DNA of 64,000 bases from Pyrrhosoma nymphula (GCA_963573305.1 OY754337.1:50605164-50669163), one strand, 5' to 3'. Counted from the stretch's first letter, positions 23,030 to 33,879 are shown. Numbers and translations are program-made. The notes: generated by a model from the letters alone, not told the origin.

Positions 23030-24062
23030 GTAGTTTTTTGAAGTGGAAAACTTCTTATGGATGGGGGTAATCTCGCAAAACCCTAGCGTCATGCGACATC
23101 TGTCTCCCTGAGTTGTTGAGTCGTTGCGTGGTTACATATTTACGAGCACTTCGAATTAATTGACAATAACATCACTAGAAGGATATAGTCTAATTTCATA
23201 CGAATATTTTAAGTCTGTGTGTTGGTGATAAGAGTAGGAAGTCACAAACTGGAGCAAGTAGAACAATTTAATTACTTAGGTAGTACGCTAGAAGAAACAG
23301 GACATAGTAGCAAAGATATTAGGAGGAGAATAGCACTAGTGAAGGAAGCGTTCAATAATAGAAGGGAGCTGATGACGGGGACCTTAAGTAAAGATGTAAA
23401 AAAGAGGCTGGTGAAGAGCTTGATATGGAGTGTGGCGTTGTATGGGGCAGAAACGTGGACCTTGAGAAAGGGAGATGAAAATAGGCTGAAGGATTTCAAG
23501 ATGTGGGTGTGGAGGAGGATGGAGAAGGTGCATTGGATGGAAAGGAAGACAAATGAGGAAGTGCTTGACATGGTGGGCGAGGATAGGAAACTTATAGATG
23601 AGATTAGGGGAAGACAGGGTAGGTGGCTGGAAGGGGTAATGAGGGGCATTGATGGTTTGCTGAAGGCCGTGATAGAGGGTAAGATGTTGGGTAAGCGAGG
23701 AAGGGGAAGGAAGAGAATCAGTTTTATGGACGGGCTGAAGAAAGGTAGGACTTATACTGAGATGAAGAAAGAAATACTAGAGGTAGAAAGGGCACGGCAC
23801 GTGTAAGAGTTCGTTGGATATTCTCTGACTTTCATCACAACCTACCTCTATCCGGTAGATTACTGTAATGAATGAATGTGTATTTCATGAAATTGTCAGT
23901 AATGTATAAATATAATTTTCATATTCATATTTTCTGAAATATCAATTTAATTATTTATGTTTATTTATATATTATAATACCTATATATTATAATACAGTG
24001 TACTCCCCACTGCCAGTTATATTCATACTCAGTGTTCCACTTCTGTCAGCCGTCCCACGATG
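23030..24062 (+). mobile_element. GAAGTGGAACAC-family element, interrupted by a LINE
   Basis: The outer parts (23030-23218 and 23879-24062) match the uninterrupted copy at 53683-54002 in order, including cttcttatggatgggggtaa at the start and ccacttctgt...gccgtcc at the end. The first and last segments contain gaagtggaacac and its complement, so the family has short inverted ends, as in a DNA transposon. The LINE fragment sits in the middle. Confidence 0.75.
23219..23878 (+). pseudogene. 5'-truncated LINE, C-terminal RT ORF and 3' tail
   Basis: The open frame of 195 codons starts inside the ORF; the initial start-like codon is not the native start. It contains KLEQVEQFNYLGSTLEETG, KDVKKRLVKSLIWSV with YGAETWTLRKG, MWVWRRMEKVHW, TNEEVLDMVGE, GRQGRWLEGVMRG and GKRGRGRKRISFMD. 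These are the thumb/C-terminal blocks of the endonuclease-RT LINE type common in arthropods. The stop is at 23804-23806, followed by a 75-bp 3' UTR ending in atgaatgaat, a short tail repeat. It lies inside another repeat copy with a possible short target duplication (gtgt) at the borders. The long intact frame suggests a fairly young insertion. It is in the sense opposite to SPR. Confidence 0.88.
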
Positions 24063-24345
24063 GCCACAACTTTTTTATTTATGTGTGAGGACTACTTACA
24101 TATTTATTTAAAGAGATTTTTTAAACAATCCATTAATGAAATTTGCATACCTATTATTTGTTAAACAATCATACTCAAACTTTATCCTTTAGTTCCCTAG
24201 TTTTTAAAAACGAATTGAAACATTTTGAGGGGGGGGTCTGGACGACATGGACTACCCCCCTTTGCTATACGTCACTTGGTCCCATCTGCGCCAGTTTCAA
24301 CACTTTGAATTGGCAGCTCCCCTTTGTTTTAGTGGCATCCCTTAC

Positions 24346-24615
24346 CTTGAATGTTTCCCTGAACTGCCTTGACATGCCGCAGTAAATGGCAAAGTTTATG
24401 GGGTAGGAGAGTATGATGAAGAAGTTGGTGAAGAGAATGAGCACGTTGGCGACTGAGTAGTCGAGGATCTCGGCGACGGTTGAGGAGATGATGTGCAGCA
24501 GCGTGACAACGGCCAACGGGATTTCGACAGCCAAGAACGCAGTCACCACCACAATCAGCATCAGGGTGGTGCAGTTTGAGTCCCTCAGGCGGCGACACTC
24601 GTTCCTCTTATTTTC
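24346..24615 (-). CDS. SPR: Sex peptide / myoinhibitory peptide receptor, exon with TM6-TM7
   Basis: A 90-codon internal exon, phase 0 at both ends: acceptor atttttcag before 24615, donor GTAAGG after 24346. It starts ENKRNECRRLRDSNCTTLML, the end of intracellular loop 3 with the conserved RDSNCTT step. TM6 follows (MLIVVVTAFLAVEIPLAVV), then a short extracellular loop and TM7 (VLILFTNFFIILSYPINFAI). The NPxxY position reads YPINFAIY. After TM7 comes CGMSRQFRETFK, the helix 8 region typical of SPR. Receptors of this family bind myoinhibitory peptides (and sex peptide in Drosophila) at the cell surface and couple to Gi/o; that is family knowledge. The main alternative is a close SPR-related paralogue. 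Confidence 0.93.
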
Positions 24616-24882
24616 CTGAAAAATATAAATGATATACATACGTTTGAATGAGAGAAGTAATGGATTATTGCTGGAAGTTATTTTATGCTGGTTTACTTGT
24701 TTACCCCAGGTAGCAGTTTGAGTGGATAAAGGAGGAATATTAATCAATTACTATGTAATTAACCTGATGTTAAATAAAAATTAACCTTACGTCAATTTAT
24801 TAAAGCTATTTCTCGTAATATGTTCACCCTTCGGAGGGGTAATTTTCGGCAAGGTTGAAATAGAGTGGGTGAGGCATAGAAT

Positions 24883-25153
24883 CAGTGGCGTATGCAGGAT
24901 TGACTTCTGGGGGGTGGGGGGTTTCATTAATATTTATATGCATCATCATAAAATGATATTTAGATTATTATTCACTAGAACAATAATAAATTAACACTCG
25001 CTTTTCGTGAAGACAATTCAACTATATTTTTCAGCTAAATTCTAAACGCTAGTTCAGATAAACGAACGAAAACGAATTAAGGTAAAGATGTTTTGGGGGG
25101 GGCGGGGGGGTTTAAACCCTAAACCCCCCCCCTCCCCTGTCGGTACGCCACTG
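24883..25153. mobile_element. hAT-like MITE with exact 8-bp TSD
   Basis: The element begins cagtggcgtatgcagg and ends cggtacgccactg, giving CAGTGGCGTA inverted ends. It is flanked by an exact 8-bp duplication, catagaat, at 24875-24882 and 25154-25161. The length is 271 bp and no coding frame is present. Eight-bp duplications and CAG-type ends are hallmarks of hAT elements. It contains runs of G and C near 25094-25135. It lies in the large SPR intron. Confidence 0.88.
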
Positions 25154-25530
25154 CATAGAATAGCGGCGACTGGTAGTCTTGGAGGGGAGGAAATAATGGA
25201 ATGGGTACATAGATGCGGTGGAAGTCTTCAATCGCAGCTTCAGAAACTATTTTGTCTCCAGTCGCGGAATATGAAGAAAAAGCCGATGGGCTACAGTCAA
25301 ATGTCTCAGGTTTCTCCGGCGCCGACTATGTACCTACTACGTAAGCGAGAAATGACCTGGAGAGGGAAATATTGTTGCCAGAAGTCGCTCGGAGGCATGA
25401 AGTTGTCGCTGGCAAGGAGTAGTCCCCGCATTTTGAAGTTGTAGGCATTGTTGGCGTCATTGGCGCGATGTCAACGCCCGAGGCGCGTCTCGACATGCGC
25501 GCTAAGTCCTTCGGCCTTCGGCTAAGTCCG

Positions 25531-25610
25531 GAGGGTAATCAGTCCACCGAGGGGAAACTATGTCCAAAGAGGGGAAATTGTGGCAAGGAAAGGGGTGGGG
25601 AAATGCATAA
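25531..25610 (+). repeat. Segment repeated in inverted orientation at 32335-32415
   Basis: It contains gtccaccgaggggaaa, tgtccaaagaggggaaattg and tggcaa, which recur as complements at 32335-32415. The matching stretch is about 75 bp with a few changes. It is near the upstream end of the gypsy remnant, while the inverted copy is beyond its downstream end. Confidence 0.7.
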
Positions 25611-25879
25611 AAATGCAACAAAGCGACTATTTCCTCAATGACTTGGCTCGCATATTCCATCTATACCTTTGTGTACCTAAGAGATCCTCATGCTCTTGAA
25701 ACTTAGGTGGTTATTTCATCGCTAGCTTTAGCTCCCACATGCTAGCTAGCTAGTGTGTGGGAGCAGTTACAAATCAGAGAGTTACGTATTAACCACAGAA
25801 TTGGAACGTAAGTTCCATGCTCCTACTTATGCACTTACCTATCTATCTAACCTTCAGCATTTGGCATGCATATCTTAAT

Positions 25880-26152
25880 GTAAAGAGGAGTAGGTTAAGT
25901 GTAGGTAAGGGTTTGTTATTCCTAAGGTGGTACTTCCTAATTTAGTTGGCAGGTTGGCATTCCCGGTATTGCGGCTGTCTTCAGTTCGGTCAACTTCAGT
26001 GTAAGAGCAGGCATGTGTTTTGAGAATAAAGGCGATAAAGACATTCATATAATGTTCGTTCTCGTCTTGTTTTAGAAAGTGACAAGTAGCTAACAGCTTA
26101 CAGGGCGTTTTTCGGCGAGAATATATTATTTTCCCTCTCCCGTTACGGTTCA
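25880..26152 (+). repeat. Probable 5' LTR (3' part) of a Ty3/gypsy remnant
   Basis: The block lies directly before the primer binding site. It contains an AATAAA at about 26026 and ends near ccctctcccgttacggttca. No intact 3' LTR was found for comparison, so the left border is a guess; the hairpin at 25730-25766 (ctcccacatgctagct paired with agctagtgtgtgggag) may lie just outside. The last 50 bp are echoed at 32580-32628. Confidence 0.5.
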
Positions 26153-26156
26153 AAAT

Positions 26157-26172
26157 TGGTAGCAGAGGATGG
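26157..26172 (+). promoter_or_regulatory. Retroelement primer binding site, initiator tRNA-Met type
   Basis: The sequence tggtagcagaggatgg is complementary to the 3' end of initiator tRNA-Met (CCA plus acceptor stem, and beyond it as I recall the vertebrate-type sequence). It sits a few bases after the presumed LTR end, where a PBS belongs, and gives the orientation (plus) of the gypsy element. The first 11 bases (CCA plus acceptor stem) are the secure part of the match. Confidence 0.8.
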
Positions 26173-26452
26173 TTTTCCGTTTGATGTCTCTGTAACGCAG
26201 TTGGTGAGTGTTTCGTGAGGATCTCTGATCCATTCTTTTTTTATTTTTCCTTTCGCCATGAAATTTCGTGTCCACCTGTGAAAGTTAACCCAAGTTGGGT
26301 AATTTGTGGGTTTTCGTCAATTATTGCGCCTTCCTCGAGTTGCCTGTACTTCTGTGGCTTTTGTTAATCCTGAGGTATGTCAGTTTCTTCTATTTGCATT
26401 TCGGCGAAGTGTTTGTTCTTTTGATATTTCGAGTGGAAGTTTCGTTTGACAT

Positions 26453-27310
26453 CATGCCAGGAAATTTAGCGAAATCAGTCGCTACCTTTGGCTCGATCAA
26501 AGACGAACACGGGCGCGATAGATTGAATGGGAAATTGGTCGGTTTATAAATTTCTGTGGTTTCTGAGGAACCCACACCTGTGTTTCCGTTCAACCAAGCT
26601 AGTGACCTTAACCCAACTCCCATTGCAACCCAAGTGCAACCGCTAATGCCGATGTCCGAAGGCCTGGTCGTAGTAAAACGGCTGATCGCTGATTTTCCTC
26701 ATTTGTAGGTTTCAAATGCGAAAAATTGGTACAATTTTATGTGAGCTCACTGAAATAATTTCTCTTTAACTCGTTCCTCTGTCTACTAGCTCTCTTGTAT
26801 TTAGTTATTACTTAGATGCCAGCCAGCTCTCATCAATTTTGGCTATCCTTGTTATGTCAGAATCTAATGGGGGCCCAAATCACCCAAAGAATTTGGGTGA
26901 TTGAGCGATCGTGAGTGTCACTGCCTCATCGTCACAGAAGTCGAGAGGTTTTAGTTCACCGAGAAACACCACATGATTTCGTATGTTCCATCCGCAACGC
27001 GATTCATCTGTTGGTGTTAAGAGTTGGTATTCAGAGTCTTAACCGTCACTTTATTCAAGGACTAAATCCTCTCACAGAATCAGAAATAATGTTCTCCCTT
27101 CAGCCTACCATATTTTATGAGTTAGATTCTATTATTATCTGGCTCTTAAGCAATTAATGGATTGTGCTGAGTGCTCTAAAATGTTTCATGGAGCTTCTGA
27201 AAATGCTTCTCCTGTGGTTTCGAGGCCATTATCTTGTTCTTATTGTCATAAAATTGGGCATCGTGTCAGTGAATGCCGGAAGAAAAACAGTCAAACACGC
27301 CAACCAACTT
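26453..27310 (+). pseudogene. Ty3/gypsy gag remnant with CCHC zinc knuckle
   Basis: A start-like ATG at 26453 opens a short frame. The rest of gag is in broken frames, and at 27235-27276 the frame reads CSYCHKIGHRVSEC, a perfect C-x2-C-x4-H-x4-C nucleocapsid zinc knuckle followed by basic residues. This precedes the protease by about 110 bp, the normal order. Stops and frameshifts prevent expression of a full Gag. Confidence 0.75.
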
Positions 27311-27359
27311 GAGTTTCGCTAGAATCGTGAAAATTATCTGCCACTTCTTCCGATAAAGC

Positions 27360-30320
27360 TTCATTCAGCTTCATGTAACGCTATCGTAGATACCGGTTGT
27401 TCAGTGTCAATATGTGGCGAGAAATTGTGTCTCAAACATCGCGGTCGTAATTCCTAAGTGTTCCGATGCTATCGAGCTGCTCACTGTTTCTGGTCAATCG
27501 TTTCGATTAAAACTGGCAGTTCAGCTCGCATCGACAAATTTTCTAGGTAACTCAGGTTTTATGAGGCCCAAGTTCCATTTCCCGTACCGATACCCCTCGA
27601 TTTTATTCCAAAATCTAAAATGATTGTTCATTCAAAAGCAGCAGTATCTTTCGAAACGGCTCCCTCGCCCACTCTTTCCTCAACCGCTCCGCAGCTAACA
27701 TTCGCAAATCGAAAACAAATGACGGTGATTTAGCGAGTAAAGCTGTTCAAATAAAGTTGCGGGTTTCATTGTGTCCGAAAAAACAGTTCATGAACCTAAT
27801 GATTTGTTTAGTGACTTAAAATATGTGTTATCGCAATATCCCGATGTTGCCACTCATCAATTTGGAGTGACCTCTACAATGTCTTACGAAACTGAATTAA
27901 CTAATTCCACTCCAATTCGTAGTCATCTGCATTATCTCTCGGCTCCAAAATTACAAGTAATGAAGAAACATATTCAGTCGCTGATGGAATCAATAAACTA
28001 AAGGTATTATTGAAGTTTCTAACTCTAATTGCTCTTTTCCTGCATTATTAATTCCCAAGAAAGATGGAACTGAGAGATTAATTGTGATTTATTGGAAGCT
28101 TAATAAGCAAGTTAAAGTTGATGGCTATCCCGCCCGTTCTGTTGTGCATGCTTTTCTGTATTAAGCTAATTCAAAATATTTCACCATTCTTAATCTTAAT
28201 TCTGCATTTCATAAAATTCCTTTAACATAGGAATCAAAGAAATATAGGTACTGCATTTGTTACTTCTTTCGGCGTCTATCAATATACTAGACTGTAATTT
28301 GGATTCTCTAATTCCCTTCAAGTGTTCAAACGATTAATTAATTGGGAGATCTAAAATATTCCTGTGTATATACATGTATAGACGATTTGTGCATTCTACA
28401 AATTCCAGTGACCAAATCAATCACATCAATGCTGTCCTAGTGAAACGTCGAGCTGCTGGGCTTACGATGTGCGAGGAGAAGGTCAAAATCGGATCGGGAT
28501 CACTACATTTTTGGGCCACTCGGTTAAAAATGGAACTTCACATGTATGGCTTCTACTCAAAGTTTATTCCAAGGTATTCTGGAATTTATATTCCTTTAAT
28601 TCGTTTGAAACGTAAGAATGTTCCCTTTCGCTGGTCAACGGCAGAGAATCAGGCGTTTACTCAGTTGAAACAATGAATCCTCCAGTGCTCTCCCTCGGTT
28701 TGAGGTTGAAGTCCATTTGTTTGTTGACGTAAGTAGGTAATCTGGTGTTGGCAACCATGTGAAATCATTTAGTGAACGGTAATTTTGTTCCTGTGGCGTT
28801 AGCAAGCAAATCTTTATTTGAACATGAGAGGAAGTTTTCTACTAATGAGCTAGAATGCGTGGATGTTTCATGTTTGTTGGGGAGTTGAAAAATTTAGTGT
28901 CTACGTCCAAGTAAAGCCATTTCACTTGTATGCAGATAATGGAGCGTTCTCGTGGTTATTTTCCTATCCCAAACACTTGGAAAAACTTGGCAGAATGGTA
29001 ATGAAACTTCCTACAGATACACCATTCATTATGTTCGGGGTACTGCCAATAACGTTGCTGATTGCCTTTCTCGTGCTGTTCCTCTCAAACCTCAGATTAC
29101 TGAGGGAGTTGTGCTTGAACCTGAACTGAAAGAGGATCCCTCAACTCTAATTTCATGTGTTTTGCTTAACATTCCACTACTTATCATTCGTGAACATCCG
29201 GGATCACCAAAAGTCAGATATCACTCTGAGATATATTGTGCAGAATTTGGAGAAAGAACTAGTCTTATCCAAATTAATTCCAATATTTTCATTGCTCTTG
29301 TCATGGAAGTCATCTGGGGATGGCAGGTATTTTGGTGGAAGATTACATGAAGAGTGAGATTTTTGACATGGTGAGAAAAGTTCACTTGTATCAAACTTGT
29401 AAACTCCTCGTAAACCAAACTTGTAAATAGTTCCTCCCCTGGAATGTTATCTTTCAACCACCCTTCAGACGGTTGGGAAAGACTCTACATAAATTTTGAC
29501 GGTCCTCTCCCATCCACAAAGAACAAACGTCAGTGTGTTCTGTCATTGATTGATGGATTTTCTAATTTTTGTGTTTTTGAACCTGTTCGTAAGGCCACTG
29601 CTGGAGTTGTTGTCTCTGTCCTCACTCAGAGTGTTTTATAAACTTGGGTATCCTAAATTTCCTGTCTCTGAGGATGCTTCAGTTTTCAAGTCACATTTGG
29701 TTAAAGAGATCTGTTTACAATTTGGCCTAAAACAAATTTTCACTTCACCAAATTTATATCCATGCTCTAACCAGGTCGAAAGACTTAACAGAAATTTAAA
29801 GGCAGCTCGGTCAATACTATGTTATAATGTTCATACTATATGGGACATATTTCTACCTGATTTAACTTTTGCCCTCAATACGGCACCACATGCCAGTACT
29901 GGTCAATCTCCAACTAAAATATTTTTTGTAGGAAACTTCTACATCCTTTGATGAATCATTGGTCCATCCCTAGGGAATTGTTTGGGAATGAAATCCAGGA
30001 AGAGCTGAGGAAGTATTATTTGAAACAAGTTGTTACCAATCTCAAAAAGGCTTAATTTAAAGAAAAAGAGGCTTGTAACAAACTCTATTCTCAAGTTACC
30101 TTTGTATCTGGGGATTTAGTACTCTGTTAAATCATCCAATTAATTCCAAGACAGACAAGAAAATGGCTAAATTGATGCCTCAGTGGGAAGGTTTATTTTC
30201 TATAAAGAAGTTTGTGTCCCCTGTTACCGTGGTCCTTGGGCTAGCACCTGGTAAAAAGAGGATACATATGTCATTTTTCTCAATTGAAAGCTTACTATGG
30301 TGTTAATGACTCTTGTCAAT
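27360..30320 (+). pseudogene. Ty3/gypsy pol remnant: protease, RT, RNase H, integrase
   Basis: Protease: DTG at 27389-27397 within AIVDTGCSVSICG. RT: the leader ESIN... region at 27771-28000 (LHYLSAPKLQVMKKHIQSLM), then SKYFTILNLNSAFHKIPLT with an internal stop, and a CIDD box (28375-28386) for the usual YxDD. RNase H: FHLYADNGAFSWLF-like near 28920, then VRGTANNVADCLSRAV at about 29030. Integrase: DGWERLYINFDGPLP and the first Asp near 29490, SEDASVFKS for the second, and NQVERLNRNLKAARSIL with the catalytic Glu near 29785; the C-terminal part continues in broken frames to about 30320. The PR-RT-RH-IN order identifies Ty3/gypsy. There are many frameshifts and stops. Confidence 0.88.
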
Positions 30321-30512
30321 AGTTCAACATGTTGTGGATATGGAACAATAGGTCTTTAAACAATGGCCATTTTCGTATATAGTTACATATTATATTAATA
30401 TTTCTTGTCACTCATTTCAATTATATTTCAGTATCTGATTCCTTGTTGAATACCAGTGTTTTATATAACGATTAGCAAATTACGAAATGACCATTAGTGC
30501 GTTGTTTATACT

Positions 30513-30566
30513 CAAGGTGAATAAAGAGATCACTTTACTCTCTTTAATCTCTTTACTCACCTTGGT
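30513..30566. repeat. Short palindrome (about 17-bp arms)
   Basis: The arms aaggtgaataaagagat and atctctttactcacctt face each other across about 16 bp, with one mismatch. It lies beyond the integrase remnant, where a 3' LTR would be expected, but does not resemble the 5' LTR end. Confidence 0.6.
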
Positions 30567-30644
30567 TTATACTATTGCCTAACTTTATCTGAAAGTATTT
30601 CGATTGCCATGTTTGTAGTGAATGTGAAATAGCTTTCTTGAACT

Positions 30645-31226
30645 GGTGGCTTTCGGGATAACCTCCGCGTTGTGTCATTTTTCTGACGACAGTTTCGCGA
30701 GCGTTCCAGGTCGATTATTCAGGTCTGAAGTGCCCACGACGCATCCAGGCCGGCGCTTCCAAGTGGTCGAAAGCGAGTAACCATCTTCTCTGTTGACATT
30801 GTTTTGGTGTTTGGCTGTTGACATTGTTTTGGTGTTTGGCTGTTGACATTGTTTTGGTGTTTGGCATCCATGACTGGGATCGGCCGCTCCATGTGTGCTC
30901 CGCGATGGCTGACCGGTTAGATTGTCTGTTTTTGAAGGCTATCTGGTGTTCGGAGATGTGACAATTCAGCGCTAGGGAAGTTTGGCCTGTGTAAGATTTC
31001 CCGCATTCGCATTTTACTTCGTAAACTCCTCCTTGTGAGCCCTTGGGTAGTTGGTCCTTGTGTTGGCACAGTAGGCTGGATATTTTGGTGTCAAACCCAA
31101 TATTGGTTATGTATTGCGGCCAGAATGCATCGTAAGCACTTTAGACGAAGAAGCGAGCTGGAACGCACACGAAACAGTCGTCAGAAAAATGACACAACGC
31201 GGAAGTTATCCGGAAAACCACCATGT
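30645..31226 (-). mobile_element. Second Penelope-like element, small and decayed
   Basis: The arms at 30645-30753 and 31116-31226 are inverted repeats; both contain cgttgtgtcatttttctgac or its complement. Between them, on the minus strand, the frame from about 31040 reads GVYEVKCECGKSYTGQTS followed by LNCHISEHQ, the GIY-YIG core of a PLE endonuclease (VYEVxCxC...YTGQTS), then AIAEHTW near 30890. The inverted terminal layout matches the PLE at 11562-12714, though the sequences differ. On the PLE sense strand both arms carry cgaaac-nnnn-gtc, like the 3' half of a PLE hammerhead, but no CTGANGA. Confidence 0.75.
30791..30865. repeat. Three perfect 25-bp tandem copies inside the PLE
   Basis: The unit begins tgttgacattgttttggtgt and ends ttggc. 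Copies are at 30791-30815, 30816-30840 and 30841-30865 with no differences. PLE terminal regions often gain short tandem repeats. Identity of the three copies suggests recent slippage. Confidence 0.95.
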
Positions 31227-32334
31227 GAAGAAACCACTCCGCGGCAGCTTTCACCAAAACTTTATCCTTCTTGAACTTGAAATTATTGTTAGTGTAAAAT
31301 ATCAAAGCCACACATGCTTTACTGATTAATCTTAATTTAAATGAATAATGATCTATACTTTGCTATCATTGATTACTGTAAACTCTTGCCTTCATTGAAT
31401 ATTGTCACTGAATTGAAGTAGATAATATTGTTTTTTTAGTAATGCACCCCAAATTTGGTTTCATTAATTTTTTATTTATAATTTTATTTTAATTATTTTT
31501 TTATTTAAATTTTATTATTTAAATTTTATTATTTAACTTTATTATTTAATTTCATAATTTTTATATTTGGTTACCACCAGGCAAGTCAGACATATCGTCA
31601 TCTGGGTATTAAATATTTGCTTGCTATTTATTCTGGATGTTATGAGCTGGGCGTCCGTTATCTGATGATAATTGGTATCAAGGTTGATATCATTTCATCT
31701 AATTGGTGCAGTATATGTCACATATGTGAAATTTTTTTATTAAATTGAATTTTTTTATTAAATTGAATTACGTAAATTGAAAACTGGGAATTCATTGGAT
31801 TATTTGTTAGCCTCCAATTATCATATGATGTTTGGGCGAGGAAGATGTTCATGAATTTGTCCGAGTCCATATATCTGGTGACCTTGAGGAGTGGTGACCC
31901 TCAGTATGTATCCCAGGCTGTGTGAAGAAGTGACAACAATCTGAAAACCTTAATTGCATTTGAAATAATGTGCTATTTGAGTAGCGAATATCTTTAAAAA
32001 CTTCTAATATTCGTGAATAATGATAAATGATCAATAAAATCTCAATTAATGCAGTAATTAAGTGCAGATATCAGTGAATTCCACCAAATATTCCGAACAA
32101 TAACAAAAGCAGTGGTTGTCCTCCTACCATGTGAGCAGCTGTTCCCACTCAGTTTTCAAGATTTGGAAGACTGGTGTCGGTGTGTGTTCTGTCTACTTGC
32201 AATTTCTCCTTTTAATTGTCTTGTAAGCCATCAGTTGGCATTGTGAAGCCAGAGCAAGTGACCCACATTCCTTCGACATCAAGTGCTTTCCCTTTTCCCC
32301 CAACTTGAAGTTAATTTTCTGCTGACTTCCCCCA
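31227..32334. other. AT-rich DNA with low-complexity block
   Basis: It contains the AT-only-like stretch 31440-31570 (repeated ttaaattttattattt words). No coding similarity. It lies in the large SPR intron. Confidence 0.5.
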
Positions 32335-32628
32335 GTGGATGTGGCATTTTTCATTCCCCTTTTTTGCCACAATTTCCCCTCTTTGGACATATTTCCCCTC
32401 GGTGGACTCCTTACCAGTATCCTTGTATCAGGGATAATGAATTTATGTTTGCTGGTAAATATAGCCCCCTGTACCTTTGACCGTCATATTTAAAACGTCA
32501 ATTAATGTTAATAAGACGTAAGTTAAATAAAAAGAAGATATTTAAGTAACATTATTAGCCAAAATTTAACAAGAGTTCGTTTGCAGAAGGGCGTTTTCGA
32601 CGGTAAAATTATTTTCCCTCTCCCGTTA
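32335..32628. repeat. Inverted partner of 25531-25610 and a direct LTR-end echo
   Basis: 32335-32415 is the complement of 25531-25610. At 32580-32628 the sequence agggcgtttt...attttccctctcccgttac repeats in direct orientation the last 50 bp before the gypsy PBS (26102-26146). This may be a fragment of a related LTR. It does not include a PBS. Confidence 0.6.
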
Positions 32629-32639
32629 CGCTGCAGCTA

Positions 32640-33870
32640 CAGTCTCCACCCCGCTTAACCCCTCCCCCCACACCCATTGCAGGCTATATAACGCCATTGG
32701 GCGAATGGGGAAATGGTTGATACAACGCCGTAAGGCTCGGGGGGCTCGAACAACATTTATTCAATGGAGGGAGGGCGATAACATATGGACTTGAAAGGTC
32801 GATATGGGTCGTAAATCTCTCGGCTGTGTCTTTCGGCGGTGTGCGCTCCCGAGGGCTTTTCATGCTCGGAGTCAATCATTGAATCAGTTTGCGTGTTGGA
32901 CTCCCGTTTGTCCTGATGCGGGATGGGCCAGGAGTATCTTTCTCCCCTCCCCCACCAAAAAAACGAGACGATTCGGCGATTTCGTGAGAGCATTGGAACA
33001 TCCGAAAAGTGGGGGAGAGGGAGGAGAGAAGAATAAGACTGTGAGATGGCGGTTACACGGTCGTTGGAGGGAAACTTGAAGGTTGCGCCCTTCAAATGAG
33101 ATGGCTCGATGTCTACACTTCCCTTCTAAAGGGACACTTCTCTCGGTGCTAAAGGCGATAGCGACCACATAGCTTTCTTGATTATTATTGCTGGAATCAG
33201 GGGCGCGATAACAGTTCTCTATAACGCTTACGGTCGCGTTATCGTTACATATACTTATGTAAAATCCAAACGTGCTCATGAAAGCAAAGACGTGATCGTT
33301 CTTCAAATTTTGTCAAATTCTCTAAATCACTAGGTAGTTTTAATGAATGGAGTACGTTTTTAGGACAGTTATTGTTTGCATAGCCCTTCTAGACCGGTTT
33401 GCGCTTTGGATAACGATAACGACAGGGTGAAAGAAAGAACCATGATCCTATCCCAGATGTTACATTGTGTAACCTAAACAACGCTAATCACTCGCATTCA
33501 TAATTAAGTAAGATTCTTAGTACTCTAATACCAAATTTTATAATTCTTTTTATTATTTATCACGACGCGTTTTGCCAATTTACGGCATCATCAGGTAAAG
33601 AATTTTGTTTATTTTCCGTTTAATGTTTCTTGTAGTTAATAAAAGAGAGGAGAAATAAAAGTTTCGGGGTTGTAGCCAGTAGAAACGTAGATCGAGGGCT
33701 GGTGAGGCGGAAAAAGTTATTATTTATGGAGGAAATTTTGTCGGAAAGTTGTGGGGAAATCCTAAAGCAAAAGGAAATTATCAGACACTTCAATAACCTA
33801 TGCAAAGAACTATTATTTCCGCTCCCCTCCCCATTAGCAAAATCCTGCGAATACTTGTCGGGAGGTGAAA
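32640..33870. other. Mixed-composition DNA, no supported gene
   Basis: It is GC-richer from 32630 to 33100. The 140-codon minus-strand frame (33306-32884) has no recognisable domain, signal or membrane segment and overlaps frames on the other strand, so I do not annotate it as a gene. Confidence 0.5.
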
Positions 33871-33879
33871 TTTTATTAG

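Larger units (their letters stand above)
21411..24345 (-). other. SPR: SPR intron, 2,935 bp
   Basis: It begins with the donor GTAAGG at 24345 and ends with the acceptor AG at 21412-21411. It holds a partial copy of a dispersed repeat (21577-21665), another copy of that repeat split by a LINE fragment (23030-24062) and otherwise unremarkable AT-rich DNA. The piece at 22500-22760 has several ccagttcca-type words but no clear period. Confidence 0.8.

Noticed and set aside
23272..23649. 125-codon minus-strand frame
   Set aside because: It is the antisense shadow of the LINE RT coding at 23219-23806.
32884..33306. 140-codon open frame on the minus strand
   Set aside because: No recognisable domain, no conserved motif and heavy overlap with other open frames in a GC-richer stretch; most likely chance.
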